Source of the DNA: Magnetococcales bacterium
GTDB taxonomy: Bacteria > Pseudomonadota > Magnetococcia > Magnetococcales > JADFYX01
Length of the DNA: 6,933 nt
Assembly (NCBI GenBank): GCA_015232795.1
Contig: JADFYX010000129.1
Span: 1-6,933, forward strand
Reading direction: 5' to 3'
Part shown: positions 1 through 6,933 of the stretch, in pieces
Numbering within the stretch: the first letter of the stretch is position 1
Layout of the letters: the number at the start of each line of letters is the position of its first letter
Made by a program: the position numbers and the translations under genes
The notes under the pieces: generated by a model
The model's database searches: none
Seen by the model: the letters and a program-made list of their open reading frames with translations, nothing else
What the model was told of the DNA's origin: nothing

Positions 1-1140
1 TTCATTGATGCCAGAGTGGCTTGGGTTCCAGGTGATGTTTTTCACCCGGATTTATTTGCACAGACCAGAAAGATGATATTGGCATCAGGATTGTTTCAGT
101 CGACAACTCTTACTCTGGCTGAACAGGCCAATGAAAAAGGTCTTTGGGAGGTAAAGATAGCTCTCTCCAATCGGCCGCGTCGTACTATTTCCGGTGGTGT
201 AGGTTATGATTCTGATCAAGGAGTCACTCTTCAAGGTCGCTGGGAGCATCATAATTTTTTTGGGGCAGCACAACATCTTCAAACTCGGGGAGAATTTTTT
301 CCATCAGGTGTTCGACTTTTTGCAGGAATGGATATTCCCCATCTTAAACACCCGAAACGTTCTACCCGCCTGGAATTGGGCTACGAGCATGAAGAGAGCC
401 CAGCCTTCGTTCAAAGCACCATCTCAACTGGAGTCGGAATTATTTTTCCTGGATGGTATGACAGTCAGACATCATTAGGGGTGCGGTGGCATTCTACATA
501 CCTTGAAGAGGCCTCTTCTGGAGAGATAGGTAAATTTGGACTTTTATCTTTACCAGTACAGATGATCCTTGATAGATCTGACGACCCGTTAAATCCACAA
601 ACAGGTTGGAAAGCAACCTTGGGTGTGACACCAAAAACTGAGCTGCATGGCTCCGAAATGCTGTTTACCAATTTTTTTCTCCACTCTACCCGATATTTTA
701 CCCCTTCACCATCATCAGGTTGGACTCTAGCTGGACGGGGTAGTATTTCCTGGATTTGGGATAATCTTGGCAATGGTATACCTGCAACTGAGCTTTTATA
801 TGCTGGAGGCAGTGGTTCAGTACGCGGTTTTGGACTACAGATGGCAAACGAACTGGATACAAGTGATGATCCTCTGGGTGGACTGTCTAAGCTGGAATTT
901 TCGGCAGAGGTGCGCAAACAGTTTAATGATTCTTTGGGTGCTGCACTATTTGTTGATGCTGGTAGAGCCTACAGTGAGTCTATCCCAAATTTGGATCACC
1001 CATTTTTCAGTAGTGTCGGTACAGGGTTTCGCTATATGACCCCAATGGGACCACTACGATTGGATGTAGCTGTACCATTTAATCGCCGACCACAAGATGA
1101 TCGTTTTCAGATCTATCTGGGCATTGGTCAGGCTTTTTAA
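1..1140 (+). CDS. tamA: TamA, outer-membrane Omp85-family subunit of the translocation and assembly module (5'-truncated)
   Basis: The frame is open from base 1 to TAA at 1138-1140, giving 379 visible residues; the true start lies left of the window. The GTG at 16 falls inside a POTRA domain and is not the start. Visible residues 1-60 match the end of the last POTRA domain ('PGDVFHPDLF', then 'ILASGLFQS'). From about residue 61 ('RTISGGVGYDSDQG') the alternating beta-strands of the 16-stranded Omp85 barrel begin. The conserved loop-6 motif VRGF lies at residues 274-277 (820-831), after 'YAGGSGS'. The last strands include 'GPLRLDVAVPF', and the protein ends in Phe after 'YLGIGQ', the usual beta-signal for barrel insertion. 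E. coli TamA is 577 residues, so about one third is missing. The family acts in the outer membrane with TamB in assembly of some outer-membrane proteins and in envelope lipid homeostasis. A BamA paralogue is the alternative, but the tamB directly downstream and the GQAF-type end favour TamA. Confidence 0.93.
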   Translation, partial: FIDARVAWVPGDVFHPDLFAQTRKMILASGLFQSTTLTLAEQANEKGLWEVKIALSNRPRRTISGGVGYDSDQGVTLQGRWEHHNFFGAAQHLQTRGEFFPSGVRLFAGMDIPHLKHPKRSTRLELGYEHEESPAFVQSTISTGVGIIFPGWYDSQTSLGVRWHSTYLEEASSGEIGKFGLLSLPVQMILDRSDDPLNPQTGWKATLGVTPKTELHGSEMLFTNFFLHSTRYFTPSPSSGWTLAGRGSISWIWDNLGNGIPATELLYAGGSGSVRGFGLQMANELDTSDDPLGGLSKLEFSAEVRKQFNDSLGAALFVDAGRAYSESIPNLDHPFFSSVGTGFRYMTPMGPLRLDVAVPFNRRPQDDRFQIYLGIGQAF

Positions 1141-1145
1141 ACATG
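1129..1145 (+). promoter_or_regulatory. tamA-tamB junction: weak Shine-Dalgarno inside the tamA end, likely translational coupling
   Basis: The tamA stop (1138-1140) and the tamB ATG (1143-1145) are 2 bases apart. The only purine-rich match upstream is CAGG within the last tamA codons, about 10 bases before the ATG, and it is weak. This arrangement leaves no room for a separate promoter and suggests that ribosomes finishing tamA start tamB. Coupling is inferred from the spacing, not shown directly. Confidence 0.5.
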
Positions 1146-4100
1146 ACCGAATTATCACCATCCAGCAAATCTTCTACTTCCCCGGCAACCATTAATAAAG
1201 CCAAAAAATATTGGCGGTTGCTCAGAATCCTATTTGTGACAATGTTTTTTTTGCCTATTTTAATCAGCACTCTTTTAGTGGGGACGAAGTATGGACAACT
1301 GCAATTGGCAGAGGGAATCAGAACTCTGCTATCGGCAAAAGGGATGGAGTTACGTTTAACTGGCTTTGCTATTCAATTTCCCTTGGATGTTCGTCTGGAT
1401 CATCTGTCGATTTCGGATGTAAAAGGGGTATGGCTTGAAGCGGATAATCTGATTTTTAGAGCCTCTTTGTCTAAGCTTCTGCAAGCAGAAATGGTGATAT
1501 ATCGTTTGTCTGCAAAAAAGGTAACTCTTGTTCGCCCACCACATACTGCGGTTGAGTCTGTATCAAATGCGCAATATGTGTCCAATTCGGATCAAATAGA
1601 TACCGTTGATCTGAGTAGTTTACAAACATTTTTTTGGGATCGAGCGGAGATAGAGCAGTTCATCATTGGTGAACCGTTTTTTGGTCGTAAGGGGCAATGG
1701 CATGTAAAGGGAAAAGCGAGTAATCAAGGGGGGGATTTTGATGGTAGCATCGAGGGTTTAGGGTATCATTCAACAAAAGAGCGTTTCTTTGTGCGTTTCC
1801 ATAGCGATGGAAAAAATCTGGATTTGCATGTCGAAATTGATGAAACAAATGGTCCCCTAGCTAACTATCTTGAACTTTCAGCACCCGGTCAACTCAGGGC
1901 GCGTCTTTCAGGAAATGCTCCTATCCAAAAATGGCAGGGAATCCTGGAGCTACGACTATCTGGTTTGGGTGATCTGCGAGGGAATATCTTTGCAGAAAAT
2001 GCTAAACTCTCTCTATCTGCCCTTTGGACACTTTCCCAAGATGTTGAATGGTCTATCCTTACTTTATTCAAATCACGAACTCCCGCTCAACTGGACCTTT
2101 TATGGCAAGGGGGGGCTACTCTACAGATCAATAAATTTGATCTAACCAGCAAAACAGCATCTCTGAAAGGGGCAGGGACAATAGATATGGAACGGGGAGA
2201 TCTCGCAATTACCGGGCATGCTCAACTTTCTGATCTTTCACAACTTGAAAACCTAGGAACCTTGAAACTTTCCGGAGTTGGTGAGCTACCTTTCCAGGTT
2301 TCTGGAACTTGGGATAAGACGGTAATCGACATCAAGCCAAATTTTTCTGGTTTCAACATAGATGGTCACACTCTGTCCCAATTTGCAGGATCGGTAAATT
2401 TGCTTATAGATGAGAGAGGATGGCGCACCATAGCTGAAGGGAGTGCTGATGGTTTGAAATTTCCTGGTGATTGGCAGCCACCTTCTTCTCCTTTGAAGTG
2501 GACATTGGAGTTGGATAGAGCAGCTCAGACAGGCTTTGTTATCAAAGGCGCAATGGTTCATCCTCATCTTCGTATCAATGTGAGTGGCTCAGGAGAACAG
2601 GATGATAAACCCGGCAGAGGAGAGGTTGTCATACTATCCTCTGATCTGACTCCCTGGAACTCACCCATGGGTTGGTCAATTAAGGGAAACACAGAGGCGC
2701 ATCTGAAATGGACTTCTATTTCAGGATTAAGTGAGAACGGTTTCGATGCCAATTTGGTTGTTGATCTGCAACAATTTGAACTAGGACAACCTGACGGCAG
2801 TTTTTTGCTCGGTCCACATCCTCAATTGACTGCCATGCTCTCCTTTCGTAAAGAGAGTGGGTGGAAAATTCAGAAGGGAGTGTTATCAGGAAAATATCTG
2901 ACTGCTACAGGGGAGATGAAGGGTAGGGATGGGCAGTTACAAGGGCGTGTTACTGTTGATGTGGCAGATTTAGCCCCTCTCTCACCATTGTTTAATAAGC
3001 AATTGTTGGGAGCAGGTAAAGTTTCTTTTGCAGTGAATGGTTCAAACACAGCTCCAAAGATATTGCTTACTGGTCAGGTAAATGGTCCGATCTGGGCTGA
3101 GTCTGGTTTGTCTCATCTGGAATGGGGTAGTACTGTCGAGCAGAATGGAGCAAACTTGAAAGGTGATCTTAAGGTTTTTGCCTCTCATAAGTTTGAGGGG
3201 AATATGCCGATGATACTGACTACTCCCTGGCAAAAGTCTGGTTCAGACCTCAACCTATCGAAGTTGGTCATGAACACACCTGTAGGTCCAGTGCATGGTA
3301 ATCTTCATCTTGATGTTGAGAGTTTGCAAGCTGAAGGTATGTTTAAAGGCCGTAATCTCCAGATGGAGGGGCTATCACCATGGCTGAAATATTGGTTTGA
3401 AAAATCTGCTGATCAAGGTATGGAGACTCTTCTCTCGTCATTGGCAGGTTCTGGGGATATTGACCTAAATTTGAATCACAACGACAATGTGCAAAAAGCA
3501 CAGATGAATATTCTAATGAAAGGGATAAAATCATCTTCTGCTGCTATTGGAAAACTTAAAATTGATAGCAATATACAGTTTGTTGAGAATTTAATGAACT
3601 GGCAGGCACAGTTCGATCTGGATGAGGGATACACGGGGGGAGACCTTGCAACAATGCATGTGGAAGCGGGCCGTCTGATTGCAACGGGTAAGGATGGAAA
3701 AATTTCAGCCAATTTGCAGCTTTCCGGGGAAGCATTCGGACCATTATCTATATCAGCCAAAGTTTTTGCTGAGCAAAAAGATGAGATTTGGAATGTAGTT
3801 ATGGAGCAACTCGAAGGCGAGTGGCAAAAACATCCGTTACGCTTGAAACAACCATCGACCCTTTCTTTCTCTTCTCACAACCTTGGTTTGACAGCAACAT
3901 ATCTTAGTTGGGGGAAGGCGACGTTGGTTGCTGAGACCAACCTATCCAAAGAAAATAGCCAGCTTTCGGCTATTCTAAATCTTCCCTTAATTCAGCTTCC
4001 TGTCTCCAATATGCCTGCGACGGGTCTTTTGCAAGTAGGAGTAGAGTTGTATGGGCCGGGAGACAATATGGATGGCAAAGTGACGGCGAATCTTGCTGGA

Positions 4101-5567
4101 TTGAAATGGCAGAGTGTCAAGGACGCTCCTTCAACTGATCTATCATTATCTGGTCACCTAAAAAAAGGTGATTTTCAAGCTAACGGTATCTTATCAGGAA
4201 TGGGAAAAAAACCACTTAATTTTGCGCTAAACCTTCCTACCTCTTTAGATCTAAATGGGACTCCTGATTTTAAGATCGATTTGACAAAGCTCAAAGGTCA
4301 ATTGATAGGTGTTGTCGAGTTGGAGAGGTTAAACCAATCCATAGGGTTAGAAGAACACCGTTTGGCAGGGCAACTCAACCTGAATTTGACAGTCACCAAT
4401 CCTGTTGAAAAAGATAATATTCATGGCCTTTTAGCATTAGATGGTGGGGTATATGAAAATGGCATGTTTGGAACACTGCTGAAAGATATTTCCGCCCGTC
4501 TTGTCGCCCAACCAGGACACTTTCCTCGATTAAACTTGACAGCTACCGATGGCGAAAAAGGCAAGCTTTCAATGAATTTAGTAAGGGATACCAGTTTAGG
4601 TTGGAACGGTCTTAGTGGTACAATTAAAGTATCAGATTTAACAATTGCCAGACAAGATGATTTTCAAGGCAAAATTGAAGGTGTTGCGACCCTCATCAAG
4701 AAGAGAGGACAATCGATTATTGAAGGGAATTTCAGTAGCCAGGGTGTTGATATTTATCTTCCTGAATCCCTTGCACCTCAAATCACCTCACTTTCGGTTC
4801 GTGAGTATGGTATAAAACCAAACACTATTTCCGATGATGAAATGGCTGTCCTTGAGAGAGAGGGAAACACTCTCCTTAACCTTCATATTGAACTGCCAAA
4901 TCGAGTCTTTGTGCGGGGAAAAGGGCTGGAAAGTGAGTGGAGCGGCAGTCTGGATATTAAAGGTACTCTGAAAAGTCCAACCATAACTGGCACATTGCGA
5001 ATTAAAATGGGGATTTTTCAACTGTTGGACCAACAATTTAAGTTGGAAGATAGTGTCATTCAGTTTACTGGTGCAAGCCCCCCTAAGCCAGAACTTGATC
5101 TGCGTGGTGTTGTGAATAAAGAATCCCTGATTGCTATTCTTCGAGTTACAGGTCCCATTGACCAGCCATCCTTGAGGCTAGAAAGTGTGCCTCCTTTGCC
5201 AGAGGACCAAATTTTGGCAAAACTGTTATTTGGGAGAGAAGGTGAAAACCTAACACCAATTCAGGCCCTTAAGATTGCAGCTCTTATTCGTCAGTTACGC
5301 GGCGGTGGTGTTGATCCCATGGGTAGGGTGCGACAGGCAATAGGTGTGGACCGCTTAGATATAACAGGTGATAGTGTTGCGAATGGGAGGCTTCGGGTTG
5401 GAAAAAATGTGGGAGATCGCCTATATGTTGAAGTAGAACAGGGAGTAAATGTTAATAGTGGTCAAGTGAATTTTGAGCTGGATGTTTATCCGCCATTTGG
5501 ACTGGCCTCGACTATCAGAAATGATGCGGGAGGCTATTTTGGAATAAATTGGCGGAATGATTATTGA
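1143..5567 (+). CDS. tamB: TamB, inner-membrane-anchored periplasmic subunit of the translocation and assembly module
   Basis: This complete gene encodes 1474 residues (E. coli TamB has 1259; alphaproteobacterial forms are often longer). ATG 1143 is chosen because it lies 2 bases after the tamA stop and precedes a basic stretch (K19-R28) and one transmembrane helix (about residues 29-47); the next ATG lies inside that helix. Residues about 66-132 resemble the AsmA-like N-terminus of TamB ('FPLDVRLDHLSISD', 'VWLEADNL'). The long middle consists of alternating hydrophobic beta-strands rich in Gly and Leu, as expected for the lipid-conducting groove. The C-terminal TamB/DUF490 domain covers about residues 1090-1474, with 'DIKGTLKSPTITGTL' from residue 1271, 'PPLPEDQILAKLLFGR' at 1350-1365, a 'GVDRLDI' segment, and a terminal Asp-Tyr. 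TamB is known to span the periplasm and contact TamA; with YhdP and YdbH it is implicated in phospholipid transport to the outer membrane in E. coli. Two G7 runs (1728-1734 and 2109-2115) lie in the coding sequence, and the frame is intact at both. Confidence 0.95.
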   Translation: MTELSPSSKSSTSPATINKAKKYWRLLRILFVTMFFLPILISTLLVGTKYGQLQLAEGIRTLLSAKGMELRLTGFAIQFPLDVRLDHLSISDVKGVWLEADNLIFRASLSKLLQAEMVIYRLSAKKVTLVRPPHTAVESVSNAQYVSNSDQIDTVDLSSLQTFFWDRAEIEQFIIGEPFFGRKGQWHVKGKASNQGGDFDGSIEGLGYHSTKERFFVRFHSDGKNLDLHVEIDETNGPLANYLELSAPGQLRARLSGNAPIQKWQGILELRLSGLGDLRGNIFAENAKLSLSALWTLSQDVEWSILTLFKSRTPAQLDLLWQGGATLQINKFDLTSKTASLKGAGTIDMERGDLAITGHAQLSDLSQLENLGTLKLSGVGELPFQVSGTWDKTVIDIKPNFSGFNIDGHTLSQFAGSVNLLIDERGWRTIAEGSADGLKFPGDWQPPSSPLKWTLELDRAAQTGFVIKGAMVHPHLRINVSGSGEQDDKPGRGEVVILSSDLTPWNSPMGWSIKGNTEAHLKWTSISGLSENGFDANLVVDLQQFELGQPDGSFLLGPHPQLTAMLSFRKESGWKIQKGVLSGKYLTATGEMKGRDGQLQGRVTVDVADLAPLSPLFNKQLLGAGKVSFAVNGSNTAPKILLTGQVNGPIWAESGLSHLEWGSTVEQNGANLKGDLKVFASHKFEGNMPMILTTPWQKSGSDLNLSKLVMNTPVGPVHGNLHLDVESLQAEGMFKGRNLQMEGLSPWLKYWFEKSADQGMETLLSSLAGSGDIDLNLNHNDNVQKAQMNILMKGIKSSSAAIGKLKIDSNIQFVENLMNWQAQFDLDEGYTGGDLATMHVEAGRLIATGKDGKISANLQLSGEAFGPLSISAKVFAEQKDEIWNVVMEQLEGEWQKHPLRLKQPSTLSFSSHNLGLTATYLSWGKATLVAETNLSKENSQLSAILNLPLIQLPVSNMPATGLLQVGVELYGPGDNMDGKVTANLAGLKWQSVKDAPSTDLSLSGHLKKGDFQANGILSGMGKKPLNFALNLPTSLDLNGTPDFKIDLTKLKGQLIGVVELERLNQSIGLEEHRLAGQLNLNLTVTNPVEKDNIHGLLALDGGVYENGMFGTLLKDISARLVAQPGHFPRLNLTATDGEKGKLSMNLVRDTSLGWNGLSGTIKVSDLTIARQDDFQGKIEGVATLIKKRGQSIIEGNFSSQGVDIYLPESLAPQITSLSVREYGIKPNTISDDEMAVLEREGNTLLNLHIELPNRVFVRGKGLESEWSGSLDIKGTLKSPTITGTLRIKMGIFQLLDQQFKLEDSVIQFTGASPPKPELDLRGVVNKESLIAILRVTGPIDQPSLRLESVPPLPEDQILAKLLFGREGENLTPIQALKIAALIRQLRGGGVDPMGRVRQAIGVDRLDITGDSVANGRLRVGKNVGDRLYVEVEQGVNVNSGQVNFELDVYPPFGLASTIRNDAGGYFGINWRNDY

Positions 5568-5791
5568 ACCTAGATTTAGCCTTTGTCGCCACGCACCTGA
5601 CGCAAGCTATTGATTCATCTTGCATATAAGGGAAAGTTTTACACCTGCAAGGTGACTGCAAAGAGTTTCTCATTCTGCTTTAATACAAGGTGCTCATATC
5701 AATTAATATGGTTATGAGTTTGATTCCATAAATTATTCTGTTGGTTGCTGCTGAATGCCGAAAAAATGTTTCCAACCGTTGCCCAAGCCAA

Positions 5792-5812
5792 CAAGGGAGA
5801 TAATCTTCCTTG
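5792..5812 (+). terminator. Possible transcription terminator hairpin downstream of tamB
   Basis: The arms CAAGGGAGA and TCTTCCTTG pair over 9 bp with one G-U pair and a TAA loop when read as plus-strand RNA. On the minus strand the G-U becomes an A-C mismatch, so the structure fits a plus-strand transcript better. A run of six T follows only at 5831-5836, 18 bases past the stem, and the hairpin is 225 bases after the tamB stop. Both points weaken a rho-independent terminator call; an RNA-processing or incidental hairpin is equally possible. Confidence 0.25.
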
Positions 5813-5855
5813 CCCCATAATAATATAAGCTTTTTTATCTTTGTTGTTTACTTGG

Positions 5856-5877
5856 AACTGCTTTCGAATTTGCAGTT
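5856..5877. repeat. Inverted repeat AACTGC/GCAGTT just downstream of the kinase gene
   Basis: The two 6-base arms (5856-5861 and 5872-5877) pair perfectly around a 10-base AT-rich spacer that contains the palindrome TTCGAA. The repeat lies about 40 bases beyond the stop of the minus-strand kinase gene, where a 3'-end stem-loop would be expected, but no T-run follows on the minus strand. It could be a weak or rho-assisted 3' end, a protein-binding site, or chance. Confidence 0.25.
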
Positions 5878-5915
5878 GGGTGGTGTATGAATGGTGTTGG
5901 ATGATATTGCTTTAA

Positions 5916-6933
5916 CTACCCCAAAATACGCCTGATTCTTGGGATAAAATCTTGGGCAATAATAGGTTTGGTGAGAAAATCATCGGCCCCGCTTTGGAAG
6001 GCTTTATCTCTTGTTTCTATGGATTGATCGGTTGTAAGTAGGACGGCAGGTATTTTTTTGGTTTTTGGGTCGCCGCGTACAAAACCTAAAAATTCAAAAC
6101 CATCCATTTTTTCCATCTGGATATCACAGATAATTAGATGATATTGGTTTTTTGCTAGCAATTTTAGACCAGTAATCCCATTTTTTGCCTCATCAACAAT
6201 AATCCGGTTCATGCACGGTCCTTCACGAAGAAGATCCCGGATGTCTGTTCCATCATCAATTACCAGTACTCTTGGTAGTACCTCCGGCAATATAGCTATA
6301 AAGCTGCTTCCTTCTCCCTCTTTGGATTCTACAATCAACTTACCCTTGTGGGCCTTCATTAGCTCTTGACTGAAAGGTAGGCCAAATCCCGTGCCGTGTT
6401 CTCCGGCAGTACCAGTGGTTGAAGTTTTTTCTTCTAGATCAAATAGTTTTGCTAAACGCTTTTTACGTATACCAATGCCATTATCTTTAACTGCAACAGC
6501 AGTTTTCTCTCCTTTTGGCTGGAGTATGCTTATAGACTCACCTTTTTTTGTAAATTTAACCGCATTGGATAGTAGATTGTGGATCACCTCTCCAAAAAGA
6601 TCAGGGTCTGCATATAAGCGTAGATCTTCTGGTAGATCGTTGGTTAGTTTGATGCCTTTTTTCTTTATGAGAGGGGATAGAATTGCAATGTGTTTATCGC
6701 AAAGGGTTTTTGCATCTACAAAACGAAATTTGGGAATAATTTTGCCAGTTTTTAAACGGCTGATATTAAGAATTTCATTGATCATACGCAGCATTTTTTC
6801 ACTGCTTTCCAAAACCCAACGCATATACCCTTTCTGTTTTTTAGATAGAGGGTTCTTTTTATCTTTTTCTATAAGCTGGATAAAACCCAAAATAGTTGTA
6901 AAAGGTCCACGCAGATCATGGGCTACCAATGAA
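5916..6933 (-). CDS. Hybrid sensor histidine kinase with C-terminal receiver domain (5'-truncated)
   Basis: The frame is open from the right edge to TAG (complement of 5916-5918), so the N-terminal sensor part lies outside the window. The TTG at 6927-6929 is inside the H-box and is not a start. Taking that codon as residue 1, the HisKA dimerisation/phosphoacceptor domain covers about 1-65, with 'AHDLRGP' and the phospho-accepting H4 (6918-6920). HATPase_c covers about 105-216, with an N-box (E114, H117, N118, N122), a G1 box 'DNGIGI' (D149-I154) and a G2 box 'GTGFGL' (179-184). A complete receiver domain covers about 220-337, with acidic D225/D226, phospho-accepting D269 (6123-6125), T299/T300 and K321. 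All catalytic residues seem present, so it should be an active phosphorelay kinase. No HPt or DNA-binding domain follows, so phosphate would have to pass to a separate HPt or regulator protein, or the receiver may tune the kinase. The signal and target cannot be told. The gene converges on tamAB and is a separate transcription unit. Confidence 0.93.
   Translation of the reverse strand, partial: SLVAHDLRGPFTTILGFIQLIEKDKKNPLSKKQKGYMRWVLESSEKMLRMINEILNISRLKTGKIIPKFRFVDAKTLCDKHIAILSPLIKKKGIKLTNDLPEDLRLYADPDLFGEVIHNLLSNAVKFTKKGESISILQPKGEKTAVAVKDNGIGIRKKRLAKLFDLEEKTSTTGTAGEHGTGFGLPFSQELMKAHKGKLIVESKEGEGSSFIAILPEVLPRVLVIDDGTDIRDLLREGPCMNRIIVDEAKNGITGLKLLAKNQYHLIICDIQMEKMDGFEFLGFVRGDPKTKKIPAVLLTTDQSIETRDKAFQSGADDFLTKPIIAQDFIPRIRRILG

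Larger units (their letters stand above)
5568..5915. other. Convergent intergenic region between tamB and the kinase gene
   Basis: About 350 bases separate the tamB stop (5567) from the stop of the minus-strand kinase gene (5916-5918). The stretch is AT-rich with frequent stops in most frames. It holds several short inverted repeats: GCAAG/CTTGC (5602-5606 and 5619-5623), CACCT/AGGTG with a 3-base loop (5642-5654), CATAT/ATATG (5695-5710) nested in CTCATA/TATGAG (5693-5718), a 9-bp hairpin at 5792-5812, and AACTGC/GCAGTT (5856-5877). None is followed directly by a T-run on the strand where it would terminate a flanking gene, so no canonical intrinsic terminator can be called. No tRNA, insertion-sequence end or gene with a good ribosome binding site is seen. 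One 39-codon minus-strand frame (5699-5818) is described under the findings. Confidence 0.7.

Noticed and set aside
16..18. GTG as the start of the TamA gene
   Set aside because: The frame is open to base 1 and residues both before and after this codon belong to a POTRA domain, so the gene begins outside the window.
465..917. A 150-codon open frame on the minus strand opposite tamA
   Set aside because: It is antisense to the well-supported TamA barrel, has no recognisable domain or plausible composition, and is best explained as a shadow frame.
3476..3760. A 94-codon open frame on the minus strand inside tamB
   Set aside because: It is antisense to the continuous TamB frame, with no family resemblance and no ribosome binding site that I could see.
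5557..5613. Short plus-strand frame starting at an ATG overlapping the tamB end (18 residues)
   Set aside because: It is very short, the purine-rich stretch sits too close to the ATG, and the peptide resembles nothing I know.
5755..5820. Plus-strand 21-residue frame beginning 'MPKKCFQPLPKP'
   Set aside because: I considered it as a transposase remnant, but it is too short, has no ribosome binding site, and no terminal inverted repeats or target duplications flank it.
5568..5915. Insertion sequence or CRISPR array in the intergenic gap
   Set aside because: There are no regularly spaced direct repeats, no transposase domain, and no paired terminal repeats with target duplications; the inverted repeats are short and differ from each other.
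6927..6929. TTG as the start of the histidine kinase
   Set aside because: It lies inside the H-box, three codons before the phospho-accepting His, and the frame stays open to the window edge, so the gene is simply truncated here.

Overview
The window comes from a diderm (outer-membrane-bearing) bacterium with moderately low GC. Both genes of the TAM (translocation and assembly module) lie on the plus strand: the 3' two thirds of tamA (1-1140, cut by the left edge) and a complete tamB (1143-5567). A hybrid sensor histidine kinase/response regulator gene (5916-6933, 5' end cut by the right edge) faces them on the minus strand. The style of the TAM proteins (a 1474-residue TamB ending in Asp-Tyr, its N-terminal 'DVKGVWLEADNL'-type motif, and a TamA ending in 'GIGQAF') looks most like Alphaproteobacteria or the related Magnetococcia. 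That placement is an inference from remembered family patterns, not a search result.

Layout: 1-1140 encodes the end of the last POTRA domain and the whole Omp85 beta-barrel of TamA. After a 2-base gap, tamB encodes an inner-membrane-anchored, AsmA-like periplasmic beta-sheet protein with the C-terminal TamB (DUF490) domain. From 5568 to 5915 there is a roughly 350-base convergent intergenic stretch with several short inverted repeats and one 39-codon minus-strand reading frame of uncertain status. From 5915 to the right edge the minus strand encodes HisKA, HATPase_c and receiver domains with all key residues present.

TamA and TamB are known to act together: TamA in the outer membrane, and TamB spanning the periplasm from its inner-membrane anchor. 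They are implicated in inserting a subset of outer-membrane proteins and in moving phospholipids to the outer membrane. The almost abutting genes indicate one transcript and probably coupled translation. The kinase is convergent to tamAB, so it is not in that operon, and nothing in the sequence ties it to TAM function.

I see no mobile element, CRISPR array, tRNA or rRNA. I found no convincing undescribed system. The observations most worth checking are two identical 10-base contexts containing G7 tracts inside tamB, and the content of the convergent intergenic region.
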